IMG/VR virus record: IMGVR_UViG_3300037189_006675
Location: 1 to 36,672 of that record
From: a virus
DNA: 36,672 bases
Reading direction: 5' to 3' (one strand)
In this document: positions 14,995 to 23,058 of the stretch, piece by piece
Numbering within the stretch: the first letter of the stretch is position 1
How the letters are laid out: the number at the start of each line of letters is the position of its first letter
Translations under genes and position numbers: made by a program
The notes under the pieces: generated by a model
What the model was told of the DNA's origin: nothing
What the model saw: only the letters and a program-made list of their open reading frames with translations
The model's database searches: none

Positions 14995-15491
14995 GAGTTA
15001 TACCTATACGAGTCTGAGTTCTCCATATTAATGTAAGCATTATTTCTGATGATGGTCCCGCCGTTAACTGTCCGCTGGGTTTCAGAAGCTTCGACTCTAT
15101 AAGGGGCAGTCAGGTAGCCTCGGTCATCGCAGATCATCTTGACCAATAATCGGTCATTAGGAACCAGATACAGAAAACCGTAAAGAGGGACGCAAAGTTC
15201 AGTGGCTAAATGGCGGGCTCGATTGATTTTCTCCTCCGTCACCAGCCAATCTCCGCCATAGTTCTCGAACAATTCTCTGTATCGCATATTGCGGCATTTG
15301 CTCTCGACAACTCCAACAATAATATTGTTTTTTAGCAGAAAGCCGTCAACAACTGCGGGGGAGTCTTTTTTGGTTTCCGCAAATTTGTGCCCGTGAGGAT
15401 TGAGGTCTTCGTAGATTTGGATGGCACGTTCTTCTTGCTTGAGCGTCGCCTGACCTTTGGCGGTCTTAATATCGAGAGAAATATAATTCAT
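14991..15491 (-). CDS. PD-(D/E)XK-type nuclease-like protein
   Basis: 166 residues. The N-terminal half carries the core of a restriction-like nuclease: E20/E21 in a helix, D49 in VVDGF and the E63-S-K65 triad in VGVVESKCRN. The C-terminal half is beta-rich and ends with a polar tail. This suggests cleavage of DNA in recombination, repair or host DNA breakdown; the exact target is unknown. It overlaps both neighbours by 4 bases, and the gene order nuclease-RuvC supports a DNA processing role. Confidence 0.68.
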   Translation of the reverse strand: MNYISLDIKTAKGQATLKQEERAIQIYEDLNPHGHKFAETKKDSPAVVDGFLLKNNIIVGVVESKCRNMRYRELFENYGGDWLVTEEKINRARHLATELCVPLYGFLYLVPNDRLLVKMICDDRGYLTAPYRVEASETQRTVNGGTIIRNNAYINMENSDSYRYNS

Positions 15492-15976
15492 GAAACAAAC
15501 TTCCTAGAACGAGTCATCACCGAACCGCTGGAAGTGCGACGAGTCAACTCACGGCTAACGAGATACATGTCCCGCTCCACGTTAGCTGCCATAGCTTCAA
15601 TGATCTTGCGGTAGTTGTATTTGATGCTATGGTCATAAGAAATCTCAGCCACCTTGGGGTCAGCAAGAGCAGTTGCTTTAATGACAGCAGCTAACCCTTT
15701 GGGCTGGTTAGCCGTGGCCACAGCAATTGCGGCATCCATCTTTTTCTCTGCTTCCCTTTCATCAATTTGTGCCAGAGCTGTCTGAAAGCTAAGGAAGTCC
15801 ATGTAAGAAGTTTGAGCGGTAAAAAGTTCCATGAGTTCTTCATCACCCAAATTGGTAATGTCAGATGGAAGCTCGGGTGCCACAAGGTCCACGGAGCGAC
15901 CAACAATAATTCCTTGGTCAGCTAATTGTTTGAAAGCCTGTTCACCCGCAGATGATACATTTAGCTCGTATTTCAT
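15488..15976 (-). CDS. Helical protein of unknown function
   Basis: 162 residues, mostly helical, Ala- and Glu-rich, with a basic C-terminus (VSRELTRRTSSG). No known motif. The ATG at 15976 overlaps the stop of the Cas4-like gene as ATGA; an earlier ATG lies inside that gene and is less likely. Its place between a Cas4/RecB-like nuclease and a second nuclease makes a recombination accessory such as a mediator possible, but only by position. Confidence 0.72.
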   Translation of the reverse strand: MKYELNVSSAGEQAFKQLADQGIIVGRSVDLVAPELPSDITNLGDEELMELFTAQTSYMDFLSFQTALAQIDEREAEKKMDAAIAVATANQPKGLAAVIKATALADPKVAEISYDHSIKYNYRKIIEAMAANVERDMYLVSRELTRRTSSGSVMTRSRKFVS

Positions 15977-16857
15977 GAGTAAACCTCGCATTTCCAGCAG
16001 CCTTGTTTACCTTTGACATTGCACTCCGGAGGAGTGCCGTTCTTAACTGCTTCAACGATCATAGCAGCAGCATCAAGGATGTCACTAATTCCGAGGTCGC
16101 TCTTCCGAATGTGAAATTCTTTGAACTCTCCGTTAGGTTTTGATTCATAAATGAATACTGCTTTTTGCGGGGCATCAGGATACTTTTCAAGAAGCTTCAT
16201 ATAAATTTGAGTTTGAAGATTATGTTTGGTAAAAGGGGCTTTCATGTTTTTCCACGCAGTTTCGTAGTCTTTGCCTGCGTCTTCCCATGCAGCAAGGTCC
16301 TCAAACATAAAAGTGCCGGGTCCCATGGATTTAATCTCTAATAGCAAAGGCTCGTCTGTTATGCCTTTTAACCATCCGTCAGCGTGACCTTTAATATTGC
16401 GGTCTGGGTCTACGACAGGAACTTCGCGGAACCGTACTTTGGGACTATTACATACCCGACAAGTTTCAGGACTGAGATCCCACCAACTGTAGGGGCAAGA
16501 GTCACATGCCCAAAAACCGTAAAGGACGCCCATGTTTTGAAACCGTTTTTGCCATTTTTCATGGATAGCATGTCCCATATCAAACGCGGCACTACCTTTT
16601 AGTCCTCGACGTCCGCCGGGTTCGGGGGCTGCTTCCTCTCCCCTAAGCAAAAAGTAAGATGCGCGATAGCACCAATCTTTTCGAATGATCTCTGAAGGGT
16701 GAAGCACTAAGGTGCTGCGTGAACCATCCTTGGGTCGGCTCAGCAAGTAGCGATCAACTGCGGACAAAACTGGGGTCGAAGACTTCCCAGCGTCTACAAA
16801 TTTCTTTAACGTTTTAGCTGCGGTGGTACCGGACGTCGTCGTCTGGTCCCCAAGCAC
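15973..16857 (-). CDS. Cas4/RecB-like PD-(D/E)XK nuclease with cysteine cluster
   Basis: About 294 residues. The order of motifs fits a RecB/Cas4-type exonuclease: KDWCYRASYFLL with one cysteine, GHAIHEKWQ, then GHADGWLKG and LLLEIKSM (D and E-x-K), QTQIYM, and a C-terminal set (CNVKGKQGCWKC) that could complete an Fe-S cluster. A zinc-knuckle insertion (CDSC to CRVC) lies in the middle. It would degrade or resect DNA ends. The start is uncertain: the frame stays open to 17022, but that part overlaps the small zinc protein gene, so GTG at 16857 is proposed; it has no clear binding site. Confidence 0.78.
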   Translation of the reverse strand: MLGDQTTTSGTTAAKTLKKFVDAGKSSTPVLSAVDRYLLSRPKDGSRSTLVLHPSEIIRKDWCYRASYFLLRGEEAAPEPGGRRGLKGSAAFDMGHAIHEKWQKRFQNMGVLYGFWACDSCPYSWWDLSPETCRVCNSPKVRFREVPVVDPDRNIKGHADGWLKGITDEPLLLEIKSMGPGTFMFEDLAAWEDAGKDYETAWKNMKAPFTKHNLQTQIYMKLLEKYPDAPQKAVFIYESKPNGEFKEFHIRKSDLGISDILDAAAMIVEAVKNGTPPECNVKGKQGCWKCEVYS

Positions 16858-17014
16858 TTTTAGGTTTGAACGGGTAGTCAGTTTTCGTTTTGAATTTTGG
16901 TCCAATTGATTTGTCCTTAGTGTTTTCGGAGAGTTTCTCAACACAACGGTGTTCGCGACCTCGCCACCAAATACCGCATTCAGTGCACTTGACGGGTTTA
17001 TTTTCGTCCAGCAT
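16814..17014 (-). CDS. Small zinc-finger-like protein
   Basis: 66 residues. KCTECGIWWRGREHRC is a compact zinc knuckle with two Cys, a His and a further Cys, followed by a long basic tail rich in Lys and Pro. The start is supported by GAGGA 8 bases before the ATG, and it overlaps the end of the WhiB gene by 17 bases. It also overlaps the possible N-terminal extension of the Cas4-like frame; the binding site and the zinc motif argue that this frame is the translated one. Function unknown. Confidence 0.68.
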   Translation of the reverse strand: MLDENKPVKCTECGIWWRGREHRCVEKLSENTKDKSIGPKFKTKTDYPFKPKSAWGPDDDVRYHRS

Positions 17015-17306
17015 ATACCCATTCCTCTAATGTCATACCGTTTTTTACAGCTTTCCGTTTAAGAGCACTACGCTCTCGGTGACTCAAACCGCCATAGATG
17101 CCGTGTTGATCATCCATTCGGTCAGCATACAGTAGGCAGTTTATTCGAACAGGGCACGGGGGCTTTCCGTCTTTCCCAAAACAAACAGCTTTTGCCTGAT
17201 CTGCAATGGTTTTGTAAAGATTTTTATCTCTGGGTGGAAAAAATATTTCTGGGTCTACGGTTCCGTTAGCGCATTTAGATCGTTGCTGCCAATCAAGGCT
17301 GTACAT
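16998..17306 (-). CDS. whiB: WhiB-family transcription regulator
   Basis: 102 residues. The four cluster-binding cysteines are C12, C42, C51 and C57, followed by the WhiB turn HGIYGGLSHRER and a basic C-terminal helix. WhiB proteins bind a [4Fe-4S] cluster and act with the primary sigma factor; they are confined to Actinobacteria and their phages. Between the second and third cysteine there are 8 residues (FGKDGKPP) instead of the usual 2. AGGAG stands before the ATG, which lies inside the end of the previous gene (52-base overlap). Phage WhiB proteins are known to interfere with host WhiB regulation. Confidence 0.93.
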   Translation of the reverse strand: MYSLDWQQRSKCANGTVDPEIFFPPRDKNLYKTIADQAKAVCFGKDGKPPCPVRINCLLYADRMDDQHGIYGGLSHRERSALKRKAVKNGMTLEEWVYAGRK

Positions 17307-17623
17307 ATGTGCTCCTGAAGATTTTGGCGAATCTCCAGAAAGTCGTCTTCTTGTAGGATTATGTAATTCTCATTGTTTAGGGAAAAACCAAGCACAGGTA
17401 GTCGTCCGTCTAATATTGCTTCTTTGACGATCTTTTCTAGAACATCCGATTTAATAGAGAATGACTTCTTCCCTGTCCATTTATGCTCGATTAATAAATC
17501 GGCAGAACGAACATCTCCCTTACGGCTCCAAAAAGCCCCACTGGCTGCCACAGTTGATCCGTTGACAGCTTGTGCAAGGCGTTTTTCGTGCTTTTTAGAC
17601 TGCTTTTGTCCCTCAGTTCTCAC
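17255..17623 (-). CDS. Small PD-(D/E)XK nuclease-like protein
   Basis: 122 residues. E13 in a helix, then D42, E46 and K48 in SADLLIEHKWTGKKSF form the core of a small restriction-like or Holliday-junction-type nuclease. The proposed start is GTG at 17623, with GGGGAG just before it; it overlaps the recA stop by 11 bases. A frame extending to 17680 needs a TTG start and runs deeper into recA. Placement right after recA supports a role in recombination. The C-terminal ~20 residues overlap the WhiB start region. Confidence 0.68.
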   Translation of the reverse strand: MRTEGQKQSKKHEKRLAQAVNGSTVAASGAFWSRKGDVRSADLLIEHKWTGKKSFSIKSDVLEKIVKEAILDGRLPVLGFSLNNENYIILQEDDFLEIRQNLQEHICTALIGSNDLNALTEP

Positions 17624-18668
17624 TGGACTCCCCAACAAACTTGGAGCTAGCAAGAACTGCGGATCGTACGTCTTTTTCAAGCGTTTCTTTTAAATCAATT
17701 TCTTCTCTAATAGAGTGTACCAGAGCATCGGCCCCTTGCCATTGACGCCCATCGTAGCGGTAGTAAGCACCCGCACGGGTAACAATTTTATTGAGAACCC
17801 CTAGGGCAACAATCTCTTTAGAGAAGTCGTACTCTCCCGCAAGACAGACGTCTCCGTTGGCGAAATAGAAGTCAATATAAGCCGTTTGTGACGGGGGCGC
17901 TGACTTGTTTTTGAGCGTGCGAATTTTAATAGTTTGACCCACTCGTCGCTTATCTTGCCCAGTACCCAAATCAATCCAATCATCTCGCTTAACTTCCACG
18001 CGAGTAAAAAAAGCGTAATTTTTGGCTTCGCCTCCGGGAGTAGTTCGCGGATCGCCATACATGACCCCAATCTTCATTCGGTACTGGTTAATTACAATCC
18101 CAATAAAGGGTCGTTCGGTCTCGGTAAGGCTTCTTTTTGATGCTTTACCAACTTTGCGGAAAAATTTACCAGTGAGCAAAGCGCCTCGACCCACAGTTGC
18201 CTCATCCATGTCTTTTTCATCTTCAGCGCCCGGGACAAGAGCAGGAAGAGAATCGATAACCACGCAGTCCACAGCTTTTGACTCGACAAACGAAATAACC
18301 GCCTCATAGGCTTCCTCCATAATATTGGTATTAATGACGTACACGCGAGAAAGGTCTACCCCACACATCTCTGCGTAAGAAGGCACCCACTGTTCTGCGG
18401 CAATCCAAACGGTTGTAAATTCCGGATCTTGGGCTTGGTTGGCTGCAACTGTTTTAAGTGCCAAAGCAGTCTTTCCATTGCTGGCTTCACCAACTATTTC
18501 ATGCCACTGATTAGTAGGCCAACCGCCACCAAGAATAACATCCAGAGCGAGACTGCCGGTAGTTGTGCGACCAACAATGTCGTCACGGATTTGTTCTCCT
18601 AACACGACGGTTCCGTCACCAAACTTTTTGTTGAGCTTAGTGATAATTTTTGCCAATTCAGGATTCAT
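17613..18668 (-). CDS. recA: RecA-like recombinase
   Basis: 351 residues. Walker A is GEASNGKT at 60-67, the catalytic glutamate is E92 in IAAEQW, Walker B is DCVVIDS with D139, and the loop 2 region NQYRMKIGVMYGDPRTTPGG is present. It should form a filament on single-stranded DNA and drive strand exchange, supporting phage repair and replication restart. The Walker A differs from the bacterial GPESSGKT, as in other phage RecA-like proteins. Its ATG overlaps the upstream stop as TGATG. Resolvase and nuclease genes follow in the same operon. Confidence 0.94.
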   Translation of the reverse strand: MNPELAKIITKLNKKFGDGTVVLGEQIRDDIVGRTTTGSLALDVILGGGWPTNQWHEIVGEASNGKTALALKTVAANQAQDPEFTTVWIAAEQWVPSYAEMCGVDLSRVYVINTNIMEEAYEAVISFVESKAVDCVVIDSLPALVPGAEDEKDMDEATVGRGALLTGKFFRKVGKASKRSLTETERPFIGIVINQYRMKIGVMYGDPRTTPGGEAKNYAFFTRVEVKRDDWIDLGTGQDKRRVGQTIKIRTLKNKSAPPSQTAYIDFYFANGDVCLAGEYDFSKEIVALGVLNKIVTRAGAYYRYDGRQWQGADALVHSIREEIDLKETLEKDVRSAVLASSKFVGESSEN

Positions 18669-19018
18669 CAGATTTTTCCTACAATCGTTCCGGGGTTAAA
18701 CCCATCACCAGATGCTTGGCGAGCGGGTTGAGCGGGGCCATTTGAAGACGAGGTCGTGCCAATACCGCTGCCTTGTTGGACAATTGGATAGCCGCAGTCA
18801 TAACACCTAGCCCTAGTTTCAGCGGTGAGCTTGCCGTAATTGCCGCTGCGGCAGTTTGGGCACGAGCTTTCAACTTGTTGCGACTGGGACGGCGGGATGT
18901 ACGGAGCCTGCGGCATTTGAGATTGCATTTGAGGCTGTGGTGAGACTGGAGGCGTAGGAGATGCGTATGTGGGAGTGGGGTTGCCAAGTTTGGTTGCCCA
19001 CCAGCTTGAGTTACTCAT
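18668..19018 (-). CDS. Zinc-ribbon protein with Pro/Gln-rich linker
   Basis: 116 residues. The first 50 residues are Pro-, Gln- and Ser-rich and probably disordered; then CPNC and CYDC knuckles make a zinc ribbon, followed by a Ser/Gly-rich tail. No catalytic motif. It lies between the gene after DNA polymerase and recA, with 1- and 8-base overlaps, so it may assist replication or recombination. Such proteins recur in actinophages without known function. Confidence 0.75.
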   Translation of the reverse strand: MSNSSWWATKLGNPTPTYASPTPPVSPQPQMQSQMPQAPYIPPSQSQQVESSCPNCRSGNYGKLTAETRARCYDCGYPIVQQGSGIGTTSSSNGPAQPARQASGDGFNPGTIVGKI

Positions 19019-19478
19019 TCACATCTCCTATATCTAAGTGGTTTCCTGCGGAAGCTCCGCCGTAGTCTATTAAGTCCAACTCTAATGCTGCGGAAAAAGT
19101 AGAAACAAGTGCGGATAAGGACAGCGCGTAAAAATTAGCAGCGAGCATGTCAAGCATTATTTCTTGTTGTTTTTTGTCGATACCCGCGTCATCAAACATT
19201 TCGGTTTGGCGTTGGGTAGCGATGGTCGAATTCAATTGAGCCATAATGTCAAGAAATGGCAAAATCTCTGCCACACGAGCTACTCGAACAACGCTGTCCT
19301 CTTCTTCTCGCTGAGCTGCGTCCTCACTAATTGGGGTGAGCCCTAGTTGCAGTGTGAGGTCGTGGATATCGTCTATCCCCAAGTCATAGCAGTACCACCG
19401 AAACAAAGTACTTAGCGGCAATGCTGTGTGGTGGACAATAACTTCGGCATTTGGTTTTTTCCAAAACTTCCATCTCAC
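19011..19478 (-). CDS. Helical protein of unknown function
   Basis: 155 residues, predicted almost wholly helical, acidic in the centre and end. Not recognised. The N-terminus MRWKFWKK is basic and aromatic but too short for a membrane anchor. It overlaps the polymerase stop by 4 bases and the next gene by 8, so it is translated with the polymerase and may be an accessory factor; this is inferred from position only. Confidence 0.75.
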   Translation of the reverse strand: MRWKFWKKPNAEVIVHHTALPLSTLFRWYCYDLGIDDIHDLTLQLGLTPISEDAAQREEEDSVVRVARVAEILPFLDIMAQLNSTIATQRQTEMFDDAGIDKKQQEIMLDMLAANFYALSLSALVSTFSAALELDLIDYGGASAGNHLDIGDVNE

Positions 19479-21454
19479 TTAGCGTCACCCCATTTTTTGA
19501 CAATCTTTATATCAGCTACCAAAGGTACCTTTAACACTTGAATGTCCTCCATAGCTTCTTTGATCGCCGCTGCTGTCTCTTCAGATTTACTTGTAGGAGT
19601 AAGCGTTACTAATTCATCGTGAATAGTCAACATTAATTTAGCTTCATTGGGGAGCATATCATGTGCCCTAACCATGGCCAATTTGATGATGTCAGCCGCA
19701 GAACCCTGAATTCGGGTGTTAAACGCTTGTCGCTCAGCTCCCCGACGAAGAATTGGATCGCGGGAAAGGATCTCCGGTAAGTAACGTCTGCGACCAAAAA
19801 TTGTGGTGACTACTGGCGGTCGGCTGTTTCGTGTGGTTCCCACAACCCGGGCACGGTAGCCATCTACAGAGGGGAATTTTGCAGAGAACTCATCCAACAA
19901 GTTCTTAGCGTCTTTTGAAGAGCATCCAATTTGCTGAGCAATCTTGTCCGGTCCAGCTCCATAAGCCATGGAAAGAACAAGAACTTTACCGGCTTTACGG
20001 TCTACTCCAACTGTCTCACCCACAGTGGTGTAGATGTCACCACCGTCTAAATAACTACTAATCATGATTGGGTCTTGTGAGAAGGATGCGATAACCCGCG
20101 GCTCAATCTGAGAATAATCTGCTACAACCATTTCGTAACCCTCAGGTGCGGCGAACAAATTACGGATAGCTTTTCCGTGAGGCGTATGCGGAGCCGGAAC
20201 ATTTTGCAAGTTTGGATTACGACTAGAGAACCGCCCAGTCTCTGCTCCATGCTGAACGAAATCAGCGTGGATTCGGCCATTGACAAGAATACTTTCCTTG
20301 TACTCGACCTTCTCTTTGCCTCCTACAGTTCGAACTATCTCTCCGCCTAGGTAAGGAATAACGTAGGTACCCTGTAACTTGTTGAGATCCGCGTAAGTCA
20401 ACAAAGCGGTAACCAACTCATCATTGTTGCGGTACATCTCAAGGGCCTCAGCGGAAACAGAGTAATCGGATAAAGACAAAGGCTGCCCGGTTTTATCTTT
20501 CTGTTGCCCCTTGGGAGTAAGCAACTTAGGCTTCAAGCCTCGATTTCCCTCTTTTTTAGGTCCGTAAAAAATTTCTTGCTTGTCCGCGTTTGAATTTAAA
20601 TTAAACGGACGCTTGGCGATACGGTAAATGTTTTCCTTTGCAACCTTAATATCCTCGCCCAGTTGAGCGTGCAAAGCCTGAAGTCCGTCCATATCGATGG
20701 GTGCGCCCGTCAGCTTCATAGAACAAAGAACATTTAAAACCTGCATCTCCAGCGTCATAATGTTCTGCAGGTTTACTTTCTCAATGCGAGGGGCAAGATT
20801 CTTCCACAACAAGAACGTGTACTTAGCATCAAGATACGCGTATTTAGCCACCTCACTGAACGGGTGGACTTCTACCTCTTTGCCAACACCTTTGACCATC
20901 TCGTAACCAAACTCACGTTTAAGACAGTCGTCAAGTCCGCACTTATTCTTATTGCGGTTATCGACTATAAAAGATCCAACCATGGTGTCAAAATAAGGAC
21001 CAACCGGATATCTGCCGCCGTAGTACTTGGCAACAGAGCACAGGTCAAAGACTAAGTTATGCCCCACGGTCAAAATATCCGGGTTAAACATCAATGGCTC
21101 CAAGGCCTTGAAGACTTCGGCAGGGTAAAGCTGTGGTGGCGCAGTGTCGTAAGATTTTGTGTACTTCTTTTTATCTCGCGAGTAATCGCTGGGACGAGCT
21201 GGCAAACCTTGATCAACGCGCTTCTGTCCCTGAATAGTCAAGGGCTTGACTTCTCCAAGGAATTCTCCCTTTGGGTGTCCCATGGGGATGACGTCTGCGC
21301 GACCATGAGTGGCAAGGCTGATCCATAGAACTTCGTTGACTACGACTACGCCACGGCGGTCCCCTACAGTTTCCACGTCATAGGCGAAAGCATCTTGTTG
21401 AAGGTAATAATCAACTAGCTCTTGAAGTTGTTCCGATGTAGTGATGATATTCAT
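19475..21454 (-). CDS. polA: Family A DNA polymerase with 3'-5' exonuclease
   Basis: 659 residues. The exonuclease domain shows D26/E28 (YDVETV), D137 in GHNLVFD and D209 in YAYLDAKYT. The polymerase domain shows motif A DYSQIEPR (D446, E451), the O-helix R486-x3-K490-x7-Y498 and motif C IHDEL (H612, D613). No 5'-3' exonuclease domain is present, as in T7-type phage polymerases. At the position of E. coli F762 there is L494; motif A has Pro where Leu is usual. It is the replicative polymerase. A long RNA hairpin stands before its start, and AGGGA gives the binding site. Confidence 0.95.
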   Translation of the reverse strand: MNIITTSEQLQELVDYYLQQDAFAYDVETVGDRRGVVVVNEVLWISLATHGRADVIPMGHPKGEFLGEVKPLTIQGQKRVDQGLPARPSDYSRDKKKYTKSYDTAPPQLYPAEVFKALEPLMFNPDILTVGHNLVFDLCSVAKYYGGRYPVGPYFDTMVGSFIVDNRNKNKCGLDDCLKREFGYEMVKGVGKEVEVHPFSEVAKYAYLDAKYTFLLWKNLAPRIEKVNLQNIMTLEMQVLNVLCSMKLTGAPIDMDGLQALHAQLGEDIKVAKENIYRIAKRPFNLNSNADKQEIFYGPKKEGNRGLKPKLLTPKGQQKDKTGQPLSLSDYSVSAEALEMYRNNDELVTALLTYADLNKLQGTYVIPYLGGEIVRTVGGKEKVEYKESILVNGRIHADFVQHGAETGRFSSRNPNLQNVPAPHTPHGKAIRNLFAAPEGYEMVVADYSQIEPRVIASFSQDPIMISSYLDGGDIYTTVGETVGVDRKAGKVLVLSMAYGAGPDKIAQQIGCSSKDAKNLLDEFSAKFPSVDGYRARVVGTTRNSRPPVVTTIFGRRRYLPEILSRDPILRRGAERQAFNTRIQGSAADIIKLAMVRAHDMLPNEAKLMLTIHDELVTLTPTSKSEETAAAIKEAMEDIQVLKVPLVADIKIVKKWGDAK

Positions 21455-21468
21455 AATGAGTCCCTAAA

Positions 21469-21508
21469 GACCGCCCCGGTAGGGAAACAAGTCCCTGCCG
21501 GAGCGGTC
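21469..21508 (-). promoter_or_regulatory. Long stem-loop upstream of DNA polymerase
   Basis: On the leftward strand two 17-base arms (GACCGCTCCGGCAGGGA and TCCCTACCGGGGCGGTC) pair with one T-G and one C-A mismatch around loop CTTGTT. It fills most of the 67-base gap between the ssDNA-binding candidate and polA. Only three T follow, so it is at best a weak terminator. The polymerase binding site TAGGGA can pair perfectly with TCCCTA of the 3' arm, so the hairpin could also control translation. Confidence 0.65.
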
Positions 21509-21521
21509 AGCCTAGTAGTTG

Positions 21522-22193
21522 TCAGGAAAGGGACTGAGCGATCTCAAGGAGCTCAGCGTACGTGTGGTACTTGATGGTGGTCTTTGGCCATGCATCAATG
21601 GAGTCAAAGAACTCTTTAGCGGCCTTGGGATCGATGCCCCAGTCCTCCTGCAAGTCACGCTCCTTGACTGCGTTCAAGTGGTACGCAGTGGTCTGGCGCT
21701 CACCAGAACGGTTGATGGTCCAGTACTTGCCCTCCAATGGGCCAATCTCGCTGGAGTCAACGGTGTGAAGAGTGTCAATCAAACGCTTAGACGCGGTAAG
21801 CAACTGACGCTCAAACGGCTGTGCTGAGAAATTAACAACAGTGAATGCTGCCTTCAATTCAGCGCGTTGGCCTGCAATATCAGAGTCCATTTGGCACAAC
21901 GGGCACGGGTTGCTGGGGGCGCCCTTTGGATTCAAACAAGTGTACGACTTCTTGCCCGATGACTTTGTGGACAGGAAGTGCTGCTTGTAAGAAATCGGAG
22001 GGAATGAATCTGGGTGAAACTTGACAACCTGAATCTTGCCAGTGAACTTAAAGTCAACTGGGAAATCGCCCTTGGAATCATTGGCGGAGCTGATGCCCCA
22101 GCCCTCAATAACAGGGGAGTCGGCATCGGTGTTGGGTCGTGCGTTGATGTCGAAGTCGTCTTCGACAAGGTACTGCGAGGCATTGTTTGGCAT
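21522..22193 (-). CDS. Candidate single-stranded DNA-binding protein (gp32-like)
   Basis: 223 residues. The core is beta-rich with an FKFTGKIQVVKF strand pair and a zinc-like cluster C86...C97-P-L-C100, reminiscent of T4 gp32-type OB proteins that carry a zinc site. The N-terminus is acidic; the C-terminus is not obviously acidic, unlike typical SSB. Its position just before the polymerase and near primase and helicase supports ssDNA binding. AAGGAAAAC before the ATG is a good binding site. The family assignment is inference. Confidence 0.55.
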   Translation of the reverse strand: MPNNASQYLVEDDFDINARPNTDADSPVIEGWGISSANDSKGDFPVDFKFTGKIQVVKFHPDSFPPISYKQHFLSTKSSGKKSYTCLNPKGAPSNPCPLCQMDSDIAGQRAELKAAFTVVNFSAQPFERQLLTASKRLIDTLHTVDSSEIGPLEGKYWTINRSGERQTTAYHLNAVKERDLQEDWGIDPKAAKEFFDSIDAWPKTTIKYHTYAELLEIAQSLS

Positions 22194-22207
22194 AGTTTTC
22201 CTTGGTT

Positions 22208-22666
22208 TTAGTTGGTTTCTTCAGCGCGGATTTTATTCCACGCCTCAGTCAGATCAACGGTGATCTGCTGGTTGAGCGCCCACTCTACACGGGGTGCGTG
22301 TAAAAAGCCAGCGCGGTGGAAGATCTCTACAGCAGCCTCAATCATTTGCCTGCTGTACAGCCGCCTTCCGGGTCTTTCTTTCCCGTTTTTGTCTTGCTTA
22401 GCGGGAAGCCTATATGGTGCTGCGGGGAGGTGTCCCTCCTGCATCCACAAACGCAGTGTAGCCACTGGTCTGTTCAACGCTGATGCTAGGGCATTGATTG
22501 TATACATGTCAATGTCCTTGCCATTTGGCAGGGTCTTAGAAGTAGGACGAGAGTCCCAATCCTTGACCGCCAAAGATTTTGTAGGCTCAGTTACTCGGCG
22601 TTTGCGTTTGCTGTTTGGATAGTAAGCATCCAAGTGAGCAAACGCCTCATCAATAAAGTCTGTCAT
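22208..22666 (-). CDS. MerR-like helix-turn-helix DNA-binding protein
   Basis: 152 residues. The section YTINALASALNRPVATLRLW followed by MQEGHLPAAPYRLP and RRLYSRQMIEA is the helix-turn-helix plus wing of MerR-type or excisionase-type proteins. The first ~60 residues are polar and basic. It probably binds phage or host promoters, or acts as a replication accessory. The ATG at 22666 overlaps the upstream stop as ATGA; an ATG 24 bases earlier lies inside that gene. Confidence 0.75.
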   Translation of the reverse strand: MTDFIDEAFAHLDAYYPNSKRKRRVTEPTKSLAVKDWDSRPTSKTLPNGKDIDMYTINALASALNRPVATLRLWMQEGHLPAAPYRLPAKQDKNGKERPGRRLYSRQMIEAAVEIFHRAGFLHAPRVEWALNQQITVDLTEAWNKIRAEETN

Positions 22667-23058
22667 TTGTCCGAGATGATTAAAGCCCATGAGTCTTTGA
22701 CAGGAAACATTGTATCAATATCTGCGTCTGTCAAAAGATCTTCATACCGAGCGGCAAGAATTTCTTGTTCGTCAAGGATGGGAACAAGTACCGTACATCT
22801 TTCCAAAAGATTTTTTTCCTCTAGAAGAGCTTCTGCGGCATCAGGATCAAACGGCTTAGATACGCGGCGTTGATTAATGATCCTTGTAACCCCGGGTATA
22901 TTGGACACTTCTAAGTGGTAGCTGCCCTTATCATCCACATTACCGTTTTCAATAGCAATGTTGCGAATTTCTTCTTTAAGCTGTTTTTCCCGGTCTGCAA
23001 TTTCCGCAAGTTGTTTTTTAAGTTCAGCATACTGACGTACTTTACTTTGCCAATCCAT
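22663..23058 (-). CDS. Coiled-coil protein of unknown function
   Basis: 131 residues. Residues 1-40 form a heptad-rich coiled coil (QYAELKKQLAEIADREKQLK), followed by a small beta-rich part and an acidic C-terminal segment. Not recognised. GGGAG before the ATG is a good binding site. It sits between an RHH protein and a MerR-like protein, so regulatory or replication accessory roles are possible but unproven. Confidence 0.75.
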   Translation of the reverse strand: MDWQSKVRQYAELKKQLAEIADREKQLKEEIRNIAIENGNVDDKGSYHLEVSNIPGVTRIINQRRVSKPFDPDAAEALLEEKNLLERCTVLVPILDEQEILAARYEDLLTDADIDTMFPVKDSWALIISDK

